From assembly GCA_021521415.1 (NCBI GenBank), contig JAIQDT010003846.1, positions 62,001 to 126,000 on the forward strand: a stretch of DNA of 64,000 nucleotides, written 5' to 3'. Below are positions 11,504-25,325 of this stretch, piece by piece. Under the pieces are notes generated by a model. It was not told the DNA's origin and did not search any database. It saw only the letters and a list, made by a program, of their open reading frames with translations. Position numbers and translations under genes: made by a program. This DNA is from Bidens hawaiensis (Eukaryota > Streptophyta > Magnoliopsida > Asterales > Asteraceae). How positions within the stretch are numbered: the stretch's first letter is position 1; each line of letters opens with the position of its first letter.

Positions 11504-14422
11504 TCAGTCATAGTCTTCCCGGTGCTCAATCAATATCTTATTCACGAACAACATGTCATTGTAAGTCTTAGATAAGTTAACGAGCCACATAGGATCGATA
11601 ACTCTAATAAAGTTAGTCTTCAAGCCTTTCCGAAGGACAATGACGGCCTCACCAGTATGACTGCCGTAGTACCAACGATTGAACGTTAGGTGAAGACCTT
11701 GCGAGAAAGTCTTCACAGGTACGTACTTCATCGTTTTTGGTGGTTTTACCTTAAGCACGAGCTTCCCCCATCCCATACGTGGATCTATCTCGCTAACGCG
11801 CTTAGGGATCGGATTCTGCGGCTCAAAGAACTTAAATCCGCGGTTTACCTCAAAAATCAAGTGTTGATGAAACCAATCTGCTTGATGATTTCCACCGTGG
11901 TTTATGAAAGGTCGACTTGAGATGGTACGAACATCCCAACGCGGTAGTGAGAGAACGTAAGTGTATTTTCATAGCATAGAACGTTGTTCTCCCACTTGAT
12001 GATGCAGACCTTAAGTTCATAAGCGTAAAGCCAGGAAACGATATCACCTTTAACAGTCGACACAGCTTTGAACTTTGTCTTCTTCTTGGCTTTAGCGTGT
12101 GCGATCTCATCCTGCTTCAATTCTTCATTCATGTACCTGTACGCCTCAATAATCTTACGTGACCGTTTGCACCGATACTTAAACCATTCCTGAATATCCT
12201 CCACTAATGGATCAGGATTCCAATCAAACTTCTTCTCTTTACCCTTTGAGACCTTTTCTAGATGATCTTCAGCAGCTTTGACATTTTCTTCATTGAAGGT
12301 AGGAATACCCTCTTTAACATTGATCGTTGATAAAGGTTGGGGTATTCTTCTGTTGTCATGTATTCGATTTCGATCTCTTCATCTTCATTAACAAAAGACG
12401 TGTTCATCTCAGGAAACGTCGGATCTTGTAAAATTTCTTCATCGTTTATTACTTCCACGTCATCCTCAGCTTCCAAAGCATTAAGCTCTTCATCATTCAA
12501 TCCCAGCGTATCGAAATCTGCTCACGTGTCAGGAATATATCATCAAATTGTCCCTCCTCAATCTCATCCGCATTCACCATACTCCTCACCACCCCCATGT
12601 TATCCACAAAACAACAATGTTAGCTTTTATCGACTCGATTGGTTGTACATTTGTCGAATCATGATAAATAACCATCTATTTATCCAAAATACCAATCTCA
12701 CTCGTTCGAGCACCAGAGGATAAGCCATGAGCTTGTTTCGGCTCATTACCTCCAGCACCCGAGGCATCAGGATTATCGTCATCATTCTTTAGCTTTTTGA
12801 TTTTATCATCCTTGCATGTGAGCTGATAAATCAGATCCTCTTGTTCCTTAATCTTCACCCCCTGAGACGTAACAATCTCACGGAGCTCCTTTGTCTATTT
12901 TTGACAGATCCCATCAAACGCCTTTGATTAAGTAACATCTTCTCTTGAGCTTGACGATCGGCCGCTATTTGATTATCATACAGATGAATCAAACTCAAGA
13001 GCATGTTTATTTGATTTTCCTGTGGCATAGCATGAAAAGATGGAGGGATCGGCTGTACAGGACCTTGAGGACGATTAAGCCTTATGAACGAAATGTCCAT
13101 AGTCTATGTCGGCATCATAGTCAGTTTTGGAGAAACCACCGATGTAGCAGCAGTAGGCCTTGGTAAAGTAGATAAAATAGATTAAGGGATCATACCAAGC
13201 CTAGGATCCGAAGTAAGTGTAGTCGTCAAAGTCAATTCCGGAGTGCTAGTAGTAAGCAGCACCGCCGGTCTTTAAGGAACAAACAACCTTGGAACTTGAG
13301 GACCAAATGAAACACCAGCACTTTGTGTCATACGACGTTTGGCATGCTCGTCAGAAGAAATCTCTTTACCCTTTTGTTTATGTGGTGCAGATGATGAACT
13401 TGCCACCACAACCTCAACCTGATGTTGGTCACCCCCTTGACCACCATCTCCACCATCTCCACCATCATCTCCATCATCACCTTCATCATTGTTCCCACCT
13501 GGACCCCCTTCGCGTTCGGAATCCAAATCATTGTGGATCCAACGATAATTAGAAGGAAATCGTATGTTGGATCAGTTTTGTGACCAATCAAGCATTTGGT
13601 CCCTCGCTGAGGATCTTGACGGTACAACTTCATTCTTCTTATTGTGTCAACTTTCATATGTTCAAGCTTCAACACGTCGTAGCGAAGCGTTTGATCAATC
13701 TCCAGATTTTGAATCGCATCCTGAATGAGAAACTGGAGAAACTGGGGATACATAAGAAATTTACTATGTCGATTCTTGAAAAGGAAATTCTCTTTGAGAT
13801 GATAGAAGATCATCCCCGAGAAGTTGAAAGGTTTGTTCAAGATCAACGCGACGAATGCCGATTGGAGCATAATCTGGCACTCGTCAAATACACCTTTTCG
13901 TCCACCAAGGCAATGAATCAGAACGTGCAATAAGTACTTGTACGTGGGGCACAAGTTTTCCTTGTTATACATGGACTTATCAAGGTCGCCAACATAAAAT
14001 ACTCGGCCGAACAAACCACGGATCAACCCTTTATCTAATTCACACGGGTTATCCACATTATCTCCAAACCTCAACACCCTATGTATCTCCTCGATTGATA
14101 TCACAACCGGTTGTCCATTCACCTCGCCAACTATATGATTCTCAGACTCCACATATCGAGCTGATTTCTAGAATTGACTGATAATACTAAAGCGAATCTC
14201 AGGGTTCGCTATGACAGCAAAGCTAATACATGATCGACGTATAAAAACTAGCATCTCCCCAAAGATATCTTCATCAGCAAAATTCATTCCGACAAAAGCG
14301 CATATGTTATGCCTTTTGTCGAACGGTAGCAATAAGAGGTCCGGTTCTTGTGGCTGCTGCACTGCTTGTTGTACTGGTTGTTGATCAGCTATATGAAGAT
14401 CATGAACAATCTTGTCAGCCAT
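11504..14422 (-). pseudogene. Sirevirus third ORF (env-like position), broken
   Basis: Sense-strand frames downstream of pol and before the 3' LTR cover about 2.9 kb. In order: 14422-14168 starts MADKIVHDLHIADQ; 14152-13328 is the longest piece (274 codons) with LIRGLFGRVFYVGDLDKSMY, HVLIHCLGGRKGVFDE and SKFLMYPQFLQFL; then a Gly/Asp-rich linker (13526-13272), a Gln/Lys-rich segment (13100-12676), an acidic stretch (12500-12258), and a C-terminal domain (12204-11504) with WFKYRCKRSRK, FKFFEPQNPIPKR and FIRVIDPMWLVNLS. Frameshifts separate the pieces. I see no clear signal peptide or membrane span, so a membrane role is not supported. The C-terminal domain resembles the ORF at 63106-64000. No function is assigned. 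Confidence 0.7.
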
Positions 14423-17384
14423 AACTGAAAATATATAAACCCGAGATTTAGAAAATAGATAAACAAATAATAAATAATAAATTTAAATTTTATTAAATTT
14501 AAATATAAAAATAATTCGTTATATTTTCTGATTCGTTATAACGAATTGGGTAATTCGTTATCATGGAAAGAACACGAATCAAAGATAACGAAACAAAGTT
14601 GAATGGATAACGAATTAAAGAACTTATTGGCTAATTCGTATCATTTTCACGAATGAGGTTGATTCGTTAAGTCATTGGTAACGAATTGAACACGAATGAG
14701 TTTCAATTCGTTAGCCTATTACGAATGGACACCAATAATGTTCAATTCTGACTCACTGAAGTCAAAGTCAAAATTATCAAGAACAATAAAGGTCAAACAT
14801 GAAACCCCAGAATCAGTTACCCCATAATACACGATGTAAAATCGTACAAATGATCCTAATCAACTCGGAAACACATCGTCAATCTATATGTGTTGTCCAT
14901 TTTGACAAGATAACAATATACATTAGGTTAATTGAAGTTTATTCTTATGAGTTAAAACCGATTAGAAAATCGATAAATTAACTCACTAAACTAGGATAAT
15001 ATTCGACGATATTCATTGCGTTCTGATCCTCTATACCTTACGAAACTTGATTGACGATTGATTTTTCTGGAAAAATTGGCCAGAGGTTTTCTTAGTGTAG
15101 AAGAAGAGTGAATAGTGAACGAATGAAAACAAATCGGTCTTCACAGTTCCCTATAAGCAACGAATTTGCACTTTTTTCAAGACAACGAAACATCTGATTC
15201 GTTACTTGTTAACTAACGAATTAGTCGATTCGTTATTATATTCGTTATACATGGCAACAAATTCGTTACACGTGGCAAACGAATGAGTGACTCGTTAATA
15301 TTTAACACAAATCAATAACGGATTAGAATTTAATTCATACTTAATTCGTTATATGATGGATGACGAATTGGTGTCATTCGTTACAAAGTGGCGGAAGCGA
15401 ATTAGTTTGGTAACAAATTGAAGTAATCCATTATAAATGACCCCATTCATTATTCATACATAACGAATCAAATTTGAAATATTTTCCAAATTTTCTCAAC
15501 TATTCTTTTATTTAAGTTAAAAACAAATTAATGATTAAATCAAATAAATAAATAATAAATGAATCAATAAATAATTAAAACATCGAAACCCGTTTCCCAA
15601 TGATATTATACCTTACTAATCTTACTCACCGTGGTAAGATGAAATACCTTAACGTGTTTTACGCTCAAAACACTTAACTTAAAATTACTTAAAAAAATGA
15701 TTAAATAATATGTAAAATGAAAATAAAAAATCTTTTTGGTATTTTTCTTTTTCAAGGGAAATTGCTTAAAAGCAAATCCGAAAAATAAGTATAAAGAAGA
15801 AAACAAAATATTTTTGTGTTTTTCTAAGTTTTCAAAATCAGTACATATTTTTGTATTTTTAGTGAGTTTAAGCAGAGAATCATATTGACAAAATTAACCT
15901 TCCGTCACAGTTTTATATTTCAACGATATTATGACTGGCGTTAAGTTGGTCATTGATATTGTTGTCCACTTAATCTTATATCAAGCTTTCTAGCGTTTTT
16001 GTGATATGATTAATTGGCTCAATTAAAGCACAGAATATCAGAAACTATCAGCCTCTATTCTCGGTTCAAGCTTAATTTTATTTTTACCGTATCACCCCAA
16101 CTTGACTTAAACCATTATGTTGTCGATCAATACTTTTTTTTAATTTTATAGATTTTGGTTGATGCACTAAGATTCTTTTACTATGAGTGAGTATGCACAA
16201 GTCCATCTGTCGGCTTACATACATTGTGTCCCCTAGGGTCCGTTTTCTTATTTGTATTGAAACGCGCTCAAGGGAGGAACAATGTATGACTAACAACGGA
16301 TTTTGATCAAGTAAGTAATTCAAATTGTACAATGTATAGCAACAATCAAGTTTATGACTTTGGGTTTTCTCTAAAAACGTTTGAACTATTCATGCATATG
16401 AATACCCAGATGATTAAACCGCATAAAAAGTCACAGTGTCAGAATCCTAAAGCTTTTTTATCAAACTTATTTTGTTTTTGGTGATCAAACAGAAATAAGG
16501 CTTGAGTATGACAGGCTATTACATTTCTGCCATCATTATTGAGATTTTTGGTAGAGGCTGACACCTCTTTCAATTTGGCGTTTCTTTATGTTTATATCAC
16601 ATACTTTACTCTAACAGCTTGTATAAGACCTATCAATGCACCAATGCAATTAAGCACTCAATCTTTTAAGCTTATTCTTTTTGGATGTGGAACCAGATGA
16701 TCAATGTACTATTATTTTCTCTTTTTGCTTCAAAACTCAAAATATTTAAGAAGCATAAAAATAAATTCAATCGCCCCAGTTACTTATAGTCTATAGATAA
16801 ATGGCTATCCTATCAATCCACAAGTAGATAACAGGACCAAAACATGCAAGCATGTTCCACAAATTTAAATAACCGACATAATTTTCAGCGAGGGAATTAA
16901 ATAAAAACGCATAATAGTCGCCCGAGTCACTTTCAATTATCAGGTAAATGGCTATCCCAAGCATTTACAAGTAAACATCAGGACCAAACATATACAAGTA
17001 TATGTCCTTCAAATATAAATAAATGATATAATTTGCAAAAATCTTTTTGGTTTTTCTCTATACATAATTTAAAACACAATCTTTTTGTCTTTTTGGATTT
17101 TTCTTTTCAAACTGAAAAACACAATATTTTTTATTTTTCAAAATTTTAAATTATTTTAACAAAAAGTAATAATCTTTTTGTATTTTCAAAATTTTTAATG
17201 TTTTTGGATTTTTCAAAATAATTTAAACACAAATCACAATATTTTTATATTTTTCAAAATTTTAATGTTTTTGAATTTTATCTATACAAACAAAAAGCAT
17301 ATTATTTTTGTATTTTCTATTTCACCCCAAAAAACAAAACATAAAAATTAAAAGAAAGAAAAATAAAAAGAAAATAATGATAAT
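14423..17384 (-). other. Long non-coding tract between pol and third ORF
   Basis: Nearly 3 kb is without a real gene. It holds two octamer clusters (14510-14730 and 15170-15480) and a T/A-rich stretch of repeated ATTTTTC-like words (15690-15850 and 17030-17340). The part at 15480-17384 is homologous, in reverse orientation, to 30891-32098 plus 35284-35990 of the host Sirevirus, so the tract is a conserved family feature and not random filler. Confidence 0.7.
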
Positions 17385-20300
17385 TATCCTTGTTTCAGGA
17401 TATTAGTAAGAGTTTTTAATCCATTTAAACCAAGCAAAAAGTTAAAACGTGTTTTATCAAATGCCTTGGTAAACAGATAGGCTTTTAGAAAATCGTTGTG
17501 CCTTTCTCAATGTCAATTAATTTCTTTTCAAAGAAATCCCGTATAAAATGATATCGAATTTCGATATGTTTAATTTTTGAGTGTTGCACGGGATTCTTGG
17601 TGATACTTATAGCAGCAGAGTTATCAATATAGATGGGAGCTTGGTTTTAAAAAGCGAGAGGCGAACAAAAGCGATGAGGTCTAAAACTGAAGCGCAAAGC
17701 GCAAAAAGCGAAAGCTTTTCGTATATGAGGCGTAAGGTTTTTATATAATTTTTATAAATATATATCTTATGTTTTTAGCATCCTAACTCTAAATGTAGCA
17801 ATAAATAGATGTTATATATGATTTAATATATAAATTATCTACATGTACAACCTAAACAACATGTTTTACAACATTTTGATGCATAAACACGACATCTGTA
17901 CGTAAGGCGCTCGCTTCGGGTTCGCCTCGGCTTCGCCTCAGGCCGCTTTTTGCCTAAAAATAGCGCCTAACTTTCGCCTTTTGAACATTTCTCTCCTTGA
18001 GTAGGCAAAAGCGATGAAGCTCTCGCCTTAGGTCGCCTCTCGCCTCGGCTCGCCTCAGGCGCGCTTTTTAAACCAAGGATGGGAGTAGTAAGAAACTTCA
18101 AACCGTAATCCCACAAGTGTTGCTGGATCCATAAAACCTGTGAACAACAACTCGAGGCTACCACGTATTCGGATTCGGCGGTTAAAGTGGGGACCGTTTT
18201 CTGCTTCTTACACTACCTAGAAACAAGCCGGATTCCTTGGAATTGACAACCTGTTGTGGTCGATTTAAAGCTGATCTTGCACCCTCCATAGTCTAAATTG
18301 GAAAACGCAGTGAAATCGAAACTATCGTCCTTAGGATACCATAACCCGATGTTAGGATTACCCCTAAGATATTGAAGTATACGCTTTACCGCTGCCAGGT
18401 GAGTCACTTGGGGACTTGCTTGGTACCTAGAATATAAACAAACTACAAACTTTATGTCAGGTCGAGAAGCAGTAAGATACATTAAAGAACCTGTCATCGC
18501 TCGATAAAAGGTAGTATCGACGGTATCCTCCAATTCATCCGGTGATAAATTGTGACCCACAAGGAGAGGAGTTGAAGGGATATTTCCGGTAGTTATCTTG
18601 AATAGGCTCAAGACATCATTCACTTACTTCGTCTGATGAATGAAGATTCCTTTGTCAGACTGATGAACCTGCAACCCTAAGAAGAAGTTCATCTCTCCCA
18701 TCAAGCTCATTTCAAACTTTGTTTGCATTGACTTATAGAAATCCTTACATGACTTGTCATTTGTTGACCCAAAGATAATGTCGTTGACATATATTTGGAC
18801 GAGTAGCAGGTCATCACCAACATTGTTATAAAATAATGTGCAGTCTACAATCCCTCGCTTGAAGCCGTTATCGGTAAGATGGTCAGTAAGCGTGCCATAC
18901 CAAGCTCTCGGGGCTTGTTGTAGACCATACAGGGCCTTGTTTAAACGGTAAACTCGGTCCGGATAATCAGGATATTCAAAGCCAGCAGGCTACAGAAAAA
19001 ACACTTCCTCCTGTAATTCTCTGTTGAGAAAAGCACTTTTCACATCCATCTAATAAACTTTAATATTCTTGTAAGCCGCATAAGCCAGAAATATACGTAT
19101 AGCTTCCAACCTTGCGACTGGAGCATATACCTCAGTGTAATATATTCCCTCTTGTTGATGAAAACCTTTCACCACTAACCGTGCTTTGTTTCTCACAATC
19201 ACCCCACGATCGTCCTTTTTACATTTAAATCCCCACTTCATAGATATAGGTTTCTTAACTCTAGCCGGTTTATCGATGAGATCCCATACACCCATTCGGT
19301 TAAACTGTTGCAATTCCTCTTGCATCGCTTCTACCCAAGAAGGATCTTCAAGTGCCATACGAGTAGTCGTTGGCTCCACTTGAGATAGAAAGCAAGTGTA
19401 TTTGGCATGATTCATGATTCCTGAAGAATGTAAATCCGCATAAGCACACAATATGTTAGACTTGCCAGAAGTAGCAACTTGATGACGTGTTTGCACACCT
19501 ACATCAAGTTCCCCATTAATGTTTTCATGTGGATGATAATTATGAATCCTAAGGATAGGATTCTCAGGCACAACAACATTGTCTGTTAAATTAGTGAGAT
19601 TCTCCTCAGCATCATGAGACGATTCAACAATCTCATGTGTTTCAGGAAATGGAGCCGAGGAAGAGTCAAGAAACTGACTATGATCTGAAGATATAGAAAT
19701 CACATCAGATACATCAGGAAGATCATCTTGTGGAGTGTCTTCATGATTAGAAACAGAAAATCTTGGAGGTAAGTATTGGTCTTCCAAATACGCACGCACC
19801 AAGTCTTCCTCAGGTTGATCGACCATTTAAGTGAATGAATTAAGTAAACCTTCATAGTCGAACATCCAATCAGGTCCTTTACTTTGGGAAGGTGTGGTAT
19901 ACCTTTGGCAATCAGCATGGTACCACTCCTCTACACAGCCCAAAGTAAAGTTAAATACACGTTTCTTAGGTGATGTGTAACCTAAGAAATAACCTTCAAT
20001 TGCTTTTTCTTCAAATTTTCCCGCATCGTTCTTCAACATGGTACAAGGACACCCAAATGGTTCCAAGTACTTTAAATTAGGCTTACGCTTGTTCAGAAGC
20101 TCATAACTCGTCATTTGAAGCTTCTTTACAGTTAAAACACGATTGAGCATGTAGCAAGCAGTATTCACAGCCTCATTCCAGAATTGAATAGGAAGTTTAG
20201 AATATGCAAGCATTGTTCTTGCTGCTTCAATAAATGTTATATATTTCCTTTCAGCCACCCCATTCTGTTGTGGTACCTAAGGAGCACTGTATTCTCGATG

Positions 20301-21250
20301 GATACCCGTTTGAACACAAAAGAAATCCAATACATTGTTTTTAAACTCCGTACCATTATAACTTCGAATACGTCTCACTTTCAGTTTGTATAGTGATTCG
20401 ATATTAGTGATTAAATTTTGAACCAGAATGGGTGTCTGATCGTTTGAACTCATAAATAAGACCCATGAATATCTTGAATAATCATCAGTGACTACTAGAC
20501 AATACCAATCACCAGAAATGCTCGCACGATTCACAGGACCAAACAAATCAATATGAAGTCGTTCAGTATCAATGGTATTGATTAACTTAGATGGGTGTAA
20601 CTTCTTCTTTTGTTTGCCCTTATTACAAGCAACACAGTGGTTAGATAACTTAAAATGTTTCAAAGAAACACCGTCAACCAGATCATTTGCAGTTAATTAA
20701 TTCATTTTCCTGACATTATTATGTTCCATTCTTCTGTGCAAGAGAATCGTGTTCTTCTTAGTTGCTTTAGAAACAAAATACGTTTCCATAGAAGTTGATA
20801 CTTTAAAAGACATGTTCAACACATAAATATCATTTTATCGAGGACAAATCATGACACCCATGTCCTCGGGAATGACGTATCCCGGTTTTAGAATTAGACA
20901 TTTTTTATCAGTAAATACGGTAATGTATTTCTTATCACATATTTGTGACACACTCAACAGATTGTGATCAACTTTATCACAATAGTTGACTTATTAAAAC
21001 ATGATGCACCCATTTGACACATCACCCTCTTTAGTGATCATACCTCCGGAATTACCAGCAAATGCAACATACCCTCCTTGCATATTTTTTACATTTATTA
21101 AAAGATCGATGTTGTCTGTAATGTGACGAGAGCGTCCACTATCCATTATCCAATTTTCACCTGAAAGGGTCTTGGATAAACCCTACACATGAAAAGAAAA
21201 TGATCAGTTCAAAAAGCCAGCCCAGGCCTTAGTCTTGGGCACCTCTTAAA
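17385..21250 (-). pseudogene. Nested Sirevirus pol (protease, IN, RT, RNase H)
   Basis: Domains in order on the minus strand: protease near 21150 with WIMDSGRSRHIT; GAG-pre-integrase near 20950-20700 (CDKVDHNLLSVSQICDKKY); integrase 20663-19827 with HCVACNKGK, LHIDLFGPVNRAS and NGTEF; linker 19826-19400; RT 19383-18650 with [21 protein letters not shown] and ILLVQIYVNDIIFGST; RNase H 18623-17967 with GSLMYLTASRPDIKF and SCCSQVLWIQQHL. The second catalytic Asp of integrase reads Tyr (RSYNGTEF) and the RT box reads YVND in place of YVDD. In-frame stops occur, and a MITE cuts the RNase H end at 17640-18077; the remaining tail runs to about 17385. The enzyme could not function. Confidence 0.88.
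17640..18077. mobile_element. hAT-type MITE with 8-bp target duplication
   Basis: The 438-bp element has terminal inverted repeats CTTGGTTTTAAAAAGCG and CGCTTTTTAAACCAAG. It is flanked by a perfect 8-bp direct repeat GATGGGAG (17632-17639 and 18078-18085), the signature of the hAT superfamily. It carries no transposase. Both ends are rich in GCCTCGGC/GCAAAAGCG words, and the centre (17740-17890) is AT-rich. It lies inside the RNase H region of the nested pol. Confidence 0.92.
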
Positions 21251-21383
21251 TTTCTCTTGAAGTTTTAAGATTCAATGAATCCAAATGCTGCTTAGCTGCT
21301 TGTGAATAAGTCATAAGACGTTTAGAGTTTATTCGCAAGTATGCAGCTTGAACAATATTTGTATTCACATTTTTGCAAATAGG

Positions 21384-24300
21384 TTAAGTAGGAACAAACA
21401 TGGGCTTAACATTACTTATATTTTCATTAACCTGAATCACCTTTCGAGGATTCACATCAGAAAATATAATGTGAGTTTCATCATTGAAAGACATTGGTCT
21501 TCTCAAAATCTCCTTGATCACAGGAACGAGTTGGGATTGTTCCTTGATAAATGGGTGAAGATTTTGGGATTTCTTCAGACCACGTTTTCTGACTACATGA
21601 CCATGTTCACCACAGAGAAAACATGTTTTCATGTCAACACGTTCATGTGACGGTTTAGAAGAAACATGTGCAACCGAAGGTTGATGATAAAATCCAGCAA
21701 TGAGACCTTTATCCAAGTCATCAAAAGTCACGGATTTCCGTTTAATGTAATCCAGATTTGAACAATTAAAAAAGCTTTGTGAAGATTCAGTTACATTTGA
21801 TTTTACAAACCGAACATTTTAAGCAGTTTTAACAAACTTTTTGATTTTATCAACGGATCTACTACTTTTGAGGTCTTGGATTTCACAAACTTGTTTTCAA
21901 GGTCTTGCACTTTTGAAGTTTCATTGTGAAAGACACTTTCAATCAATTCGGGTTTGATGATATCAAGCAGAATGTCTTCCTCAGTGAACATAGTGCTTAT
22001 CCCTTTAAGCTTAAAAACACGACCAATTGTTGGCTTAGAAGCAACAGGATTGATAAAACGCATCGATTCCTTATCAGAAATTTTAGGCTTATATGATTTC
22101 TTAGCCTTCACTGATTTAACAATTTTCTCCTTTTTCACTTGAGTTGTGGTTGAACCATATGAATCTTTCTCGAATTCATGAGGTCACATAGAATGTGATT
22201 CGAACTTGGAATGTTCTGATTTTTGTGTATCACTTCGGGTTTAAACACATCCTCAATGATAACTTTCTCAACATTCTCAATAAAGACTTTGTTGCTTTCA
22301 ACATGATGTTTTTGAGTTGACCATTAGGCTTTAACATGATTAGATTTTACTGGTTTAGGTTTTTCTGAAATAACAGGCGCATTAACAACCACTTCTTCTT
22401 TTCTAGCAAAAGGATTTGCAATATAGTCATTATGAAACGGTGGTGGTAGTTCAACAAAACCTACACGCTTTTTAGAATGTTTTTTGCTTACCAGTTACTT
22501 CAATTATTTCATTTAGCAAAAATGATGAGTTTCTAAATTTGCCCAACTTATTTTTCAACTCAAGAACTTCATTCTCAAGCTCATTTATCTTGGATCGATG
22601 TTTCAAGATTTCTTGAAATTTTTTATCATTAATTGTTATTTGACTAACAACTCAGCTTTTAGATCATGAATACTTGTAGACAATGCTTCTAATTTCTCTC
22701 GAGATCTCATTTGAGATTCAATATATTGTCTATAAGTATCCTTAAGCGATGCAATTTCTTTCACTAAATGATCATTATGATCTTTCAATGATTTTAACTT
22801 AGGCTTAATTGTCTCACAATCCACACAAGGCACATTGACAGATATATCAACAGGGTTAGGAATAGAAGAACTAACCTCATCAAACTTAGCCATACAAGCA
22901 AACGTGGTTGGCTGCATTTCACATGAATCTTTAGAATCAGACTCAGTGTCGTTGTCAGAAGATAGCTCATTCCCACTTGCATCACTAAAACCCTCGTTTA
23001 ACCCAATCATAGCCAAGTTAGCTTGATTGTCGTTGCACAACAACCATTTATCCAATCAGTTCCATCAACAGTAGATAGCAACGCTTGTGATCCAGAAGCA
23101 GACAGTTTGCTTCCAGAAGGCTTATCAGCATCATTACTCTTTTTCACATAAGAACTTCTATTTTGACTTCGAGGTCCAGTATATTCTTTCTTTGGTTTGT
23201 AACACTCTTTGGCAAAGTGTCCAAACTCTTGGCAGTTATAGCACTTAACTTTCAGCTTATCAAACCCAACCCTCATGTTTAACGATGGAAGATCTTTGCC
23301 AATTCTTTGCATGAACTTCTTCACTTTTCTTACTATTATTTCCATATTCCAATTTAAATCCATGAGCTCCAAATCATCATGGTCGATTTGGTCATAATCT
23401 TCATCATTTAACTCACTTATGGCAATTTTACTACCAACCAAGTTCTCATAAGAAGTCATGAAAGCACACAAAAAGGAAAAAAATTGTTTAACCTCTTTCA
23501 TGTCCACGTTAGGTGGTGCTGAGAATTGACTTGCAGTAGTCGAAGTTACAGAACCTCCAGAAGATCCAGAACCTGCAGATGCCAAAAAGCATACACTTGG
23601 ATCACTATAAGTTGTTCGCATTTTTATTAAAAAATGCAGTGATCGGAGATACTGTGGTGCTCAAAGTCATATATCCACCATAGAAGGATGGATCTTGACT
23701 TTCTTTTGATGACTTTTGACACTTCAAATCATATTCTCGAGCCTCAATTTTTTGCATAAAGTCAGAAGCAGTCAAATATTCATTTTTGAAATAATTATTC
23801 TCCTTCAACACCATCAGGAAGGTTAAGTATGAACTAGGTGAAGCATTTTTAACTGTATCAATCTTGTCAGATTCAGAAGGTTCCATCTTTAATTTGTTCA
23901 TTTCAGCAATTAAATGATTGAAACGAGTAGTCATTTCCTCAACAGTTCCACCTTTGAGTAAGTTAAAGTTTTGGGTTTGGAACTCTAACATTACTTTCTT
24001 TCTTTCCTCAGTATTACCCATGCTTCTCATTCTAATGTGTTGAATCAAAGAAGCACTGATCTTAATGCTTCCAACTTGATGGAATATATTATCTGGTAAT
24101 GCCATAGTAAGAGTCAAATACGCTTTTGTCTCGATCTCTAATGCCTTCTTTTCCTTTTGAGAATATTATGAAAGCTTTAGGGGTAAAACCAGAAGTCTCA
24201 TCACCAATCATAGGTATAGTGTAAACATCATCAAGACATCTTGAGCAGTCGGGATACACAGAGCCAAGATGTGCTCAAAATTGAGGTTCCCATTTGGCAA

Positions 24301-24414
24301 AATCACTGAATTTCATCAGTCGAGGACATTTGGAGGAGATCCAATTTTAGCATCCAAGTGTAACATCTGTTGCATCAGCACGTTTTGAGATGCTAACGCA
24401 TAAAATCCAGCCAT
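21384..24414 (-). pseudogene. Nested Sirevirus gag (broken)
   Basis: The start ATG at 24414 gives MAGFYALASQNVLMQQMLHL, followed by a frameshift. The capsid-like domain is at 24117-23605 (VMLEFQTQNFNLLKGGTVEE, HLIAEMNKLKM). The first zinc knuckle is intact in 23621-23007: CYNCQEFGHFAKEC. A long heptad-rich part follows (23055-22636, LKSLKDHNDHLVKEIASLKD), then charged segments (22138-21803). A second zinc-knuckle remnant, CFLCGEHGHVVRKR, lies near 21620 with its last Cys changed to Arg. Large gag with coiled coil and two knuckles fits Sireviruses. Frameshifts and stops make it a pseudogene. Confidence 0.85.
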
Positions 24415-25311
24415 TATAACAAGTTCAAGTTTGACCAAAAAGTCCAACTCAAGGGTTTAAAAAGAAACTTTTGTGACGAATCAGACTTAGGTAACAAATC
24501 AGATGAGGTAACAAATCAGGACTTATGGCGAACTGGTAATGAATTAGATTATAATTAATTAGAGACGAATCAAGGACACGTCACTAACGAATTAGTAACA
24601 GACTGTTGACGAATCGTTGACTGATTGAATTGACGAATCAAGATGATGAATCAAATTGACGAATCAAGATGACGAATCAAGTAGACGAATCAGTAACGAA
24701 TCCAAGGACACGAATTGATTACTGTTGATAACGAATCACCTACAGTAACTAACGAATGAAGTTATTAGACGGTTATAACAACTTTTGACATGTGGCACGA
24801 TTCTGTTCAGAAAAAGATAACGAATCTGTTTGATAGAGGACACGTGTGTAACGAATCAAGTATAACGAATTAACTCGTGTAACGAATCAACCATAACGAA
24901 TTAATGCCATTGTTCAATCTTCAAACCTTCAAACGTCGTTTCCAAAATTTTGGAAAAATTTCCAGAATCAAGAACACTAACATCAGTATCAAATTTGTAA
25001 TACAAACCCAATACTCAACCAATTCATCTAAGTTATGATCCAAAATACTCGTAAACGAATCGCGATTCCAACTATCACAATCCTATATACATTAACCACA
25101 TAAACAATTGCCAATTAATACCAATTACATCCCGTGTTCCGTATCCATATCGATCGAAACAAAAACCAAATCAAATTCCCAATCCAATCCAATCCAACCT
25201 TCCTTAGATTCAGCTGTTAATTAGATCAAATTCAAAATAAACTTAATAAAACCGAAACACTTCAATTAATGAATTAATAACACTAAATCAAGAACAATCA
25301 GAACACCGAAA
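24415..25311 (-). other. Leader of nested Sirevirus with octamer cluster
   Basis: About 0.9 kb between PBS and gag start. It is non-coding, with a dense run of GACGAATCA and TAACGAATC words at 24480-24905. Part of it (from 24631) is present again in reverse at 41178-41859. Confidence 0.8.
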
Positions 25312-25323
25312 GCTCTGATACCA
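25312..25323 (-). other. Primer binding site, tRNA-Met(i), nested element
   Basis: The minus strand reads TGGTATCAGAGC, two bases inside the LTR edge at 25326. Confidence 0.92.
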
Positions 25324-25325
25324 CT

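Noticed and set aside
13289..13552. Plus-strand His/Leu-rich frame
   Set aside because: Antisense shadow of the Gly/Asp-rich linker of the third ORF.
14510..15480. CRISPR-like array of regularly repeated words
   Set aside because: The octamers have no constant repeat-spacer length, occur on both strands and lie in a plant retrotransposon.
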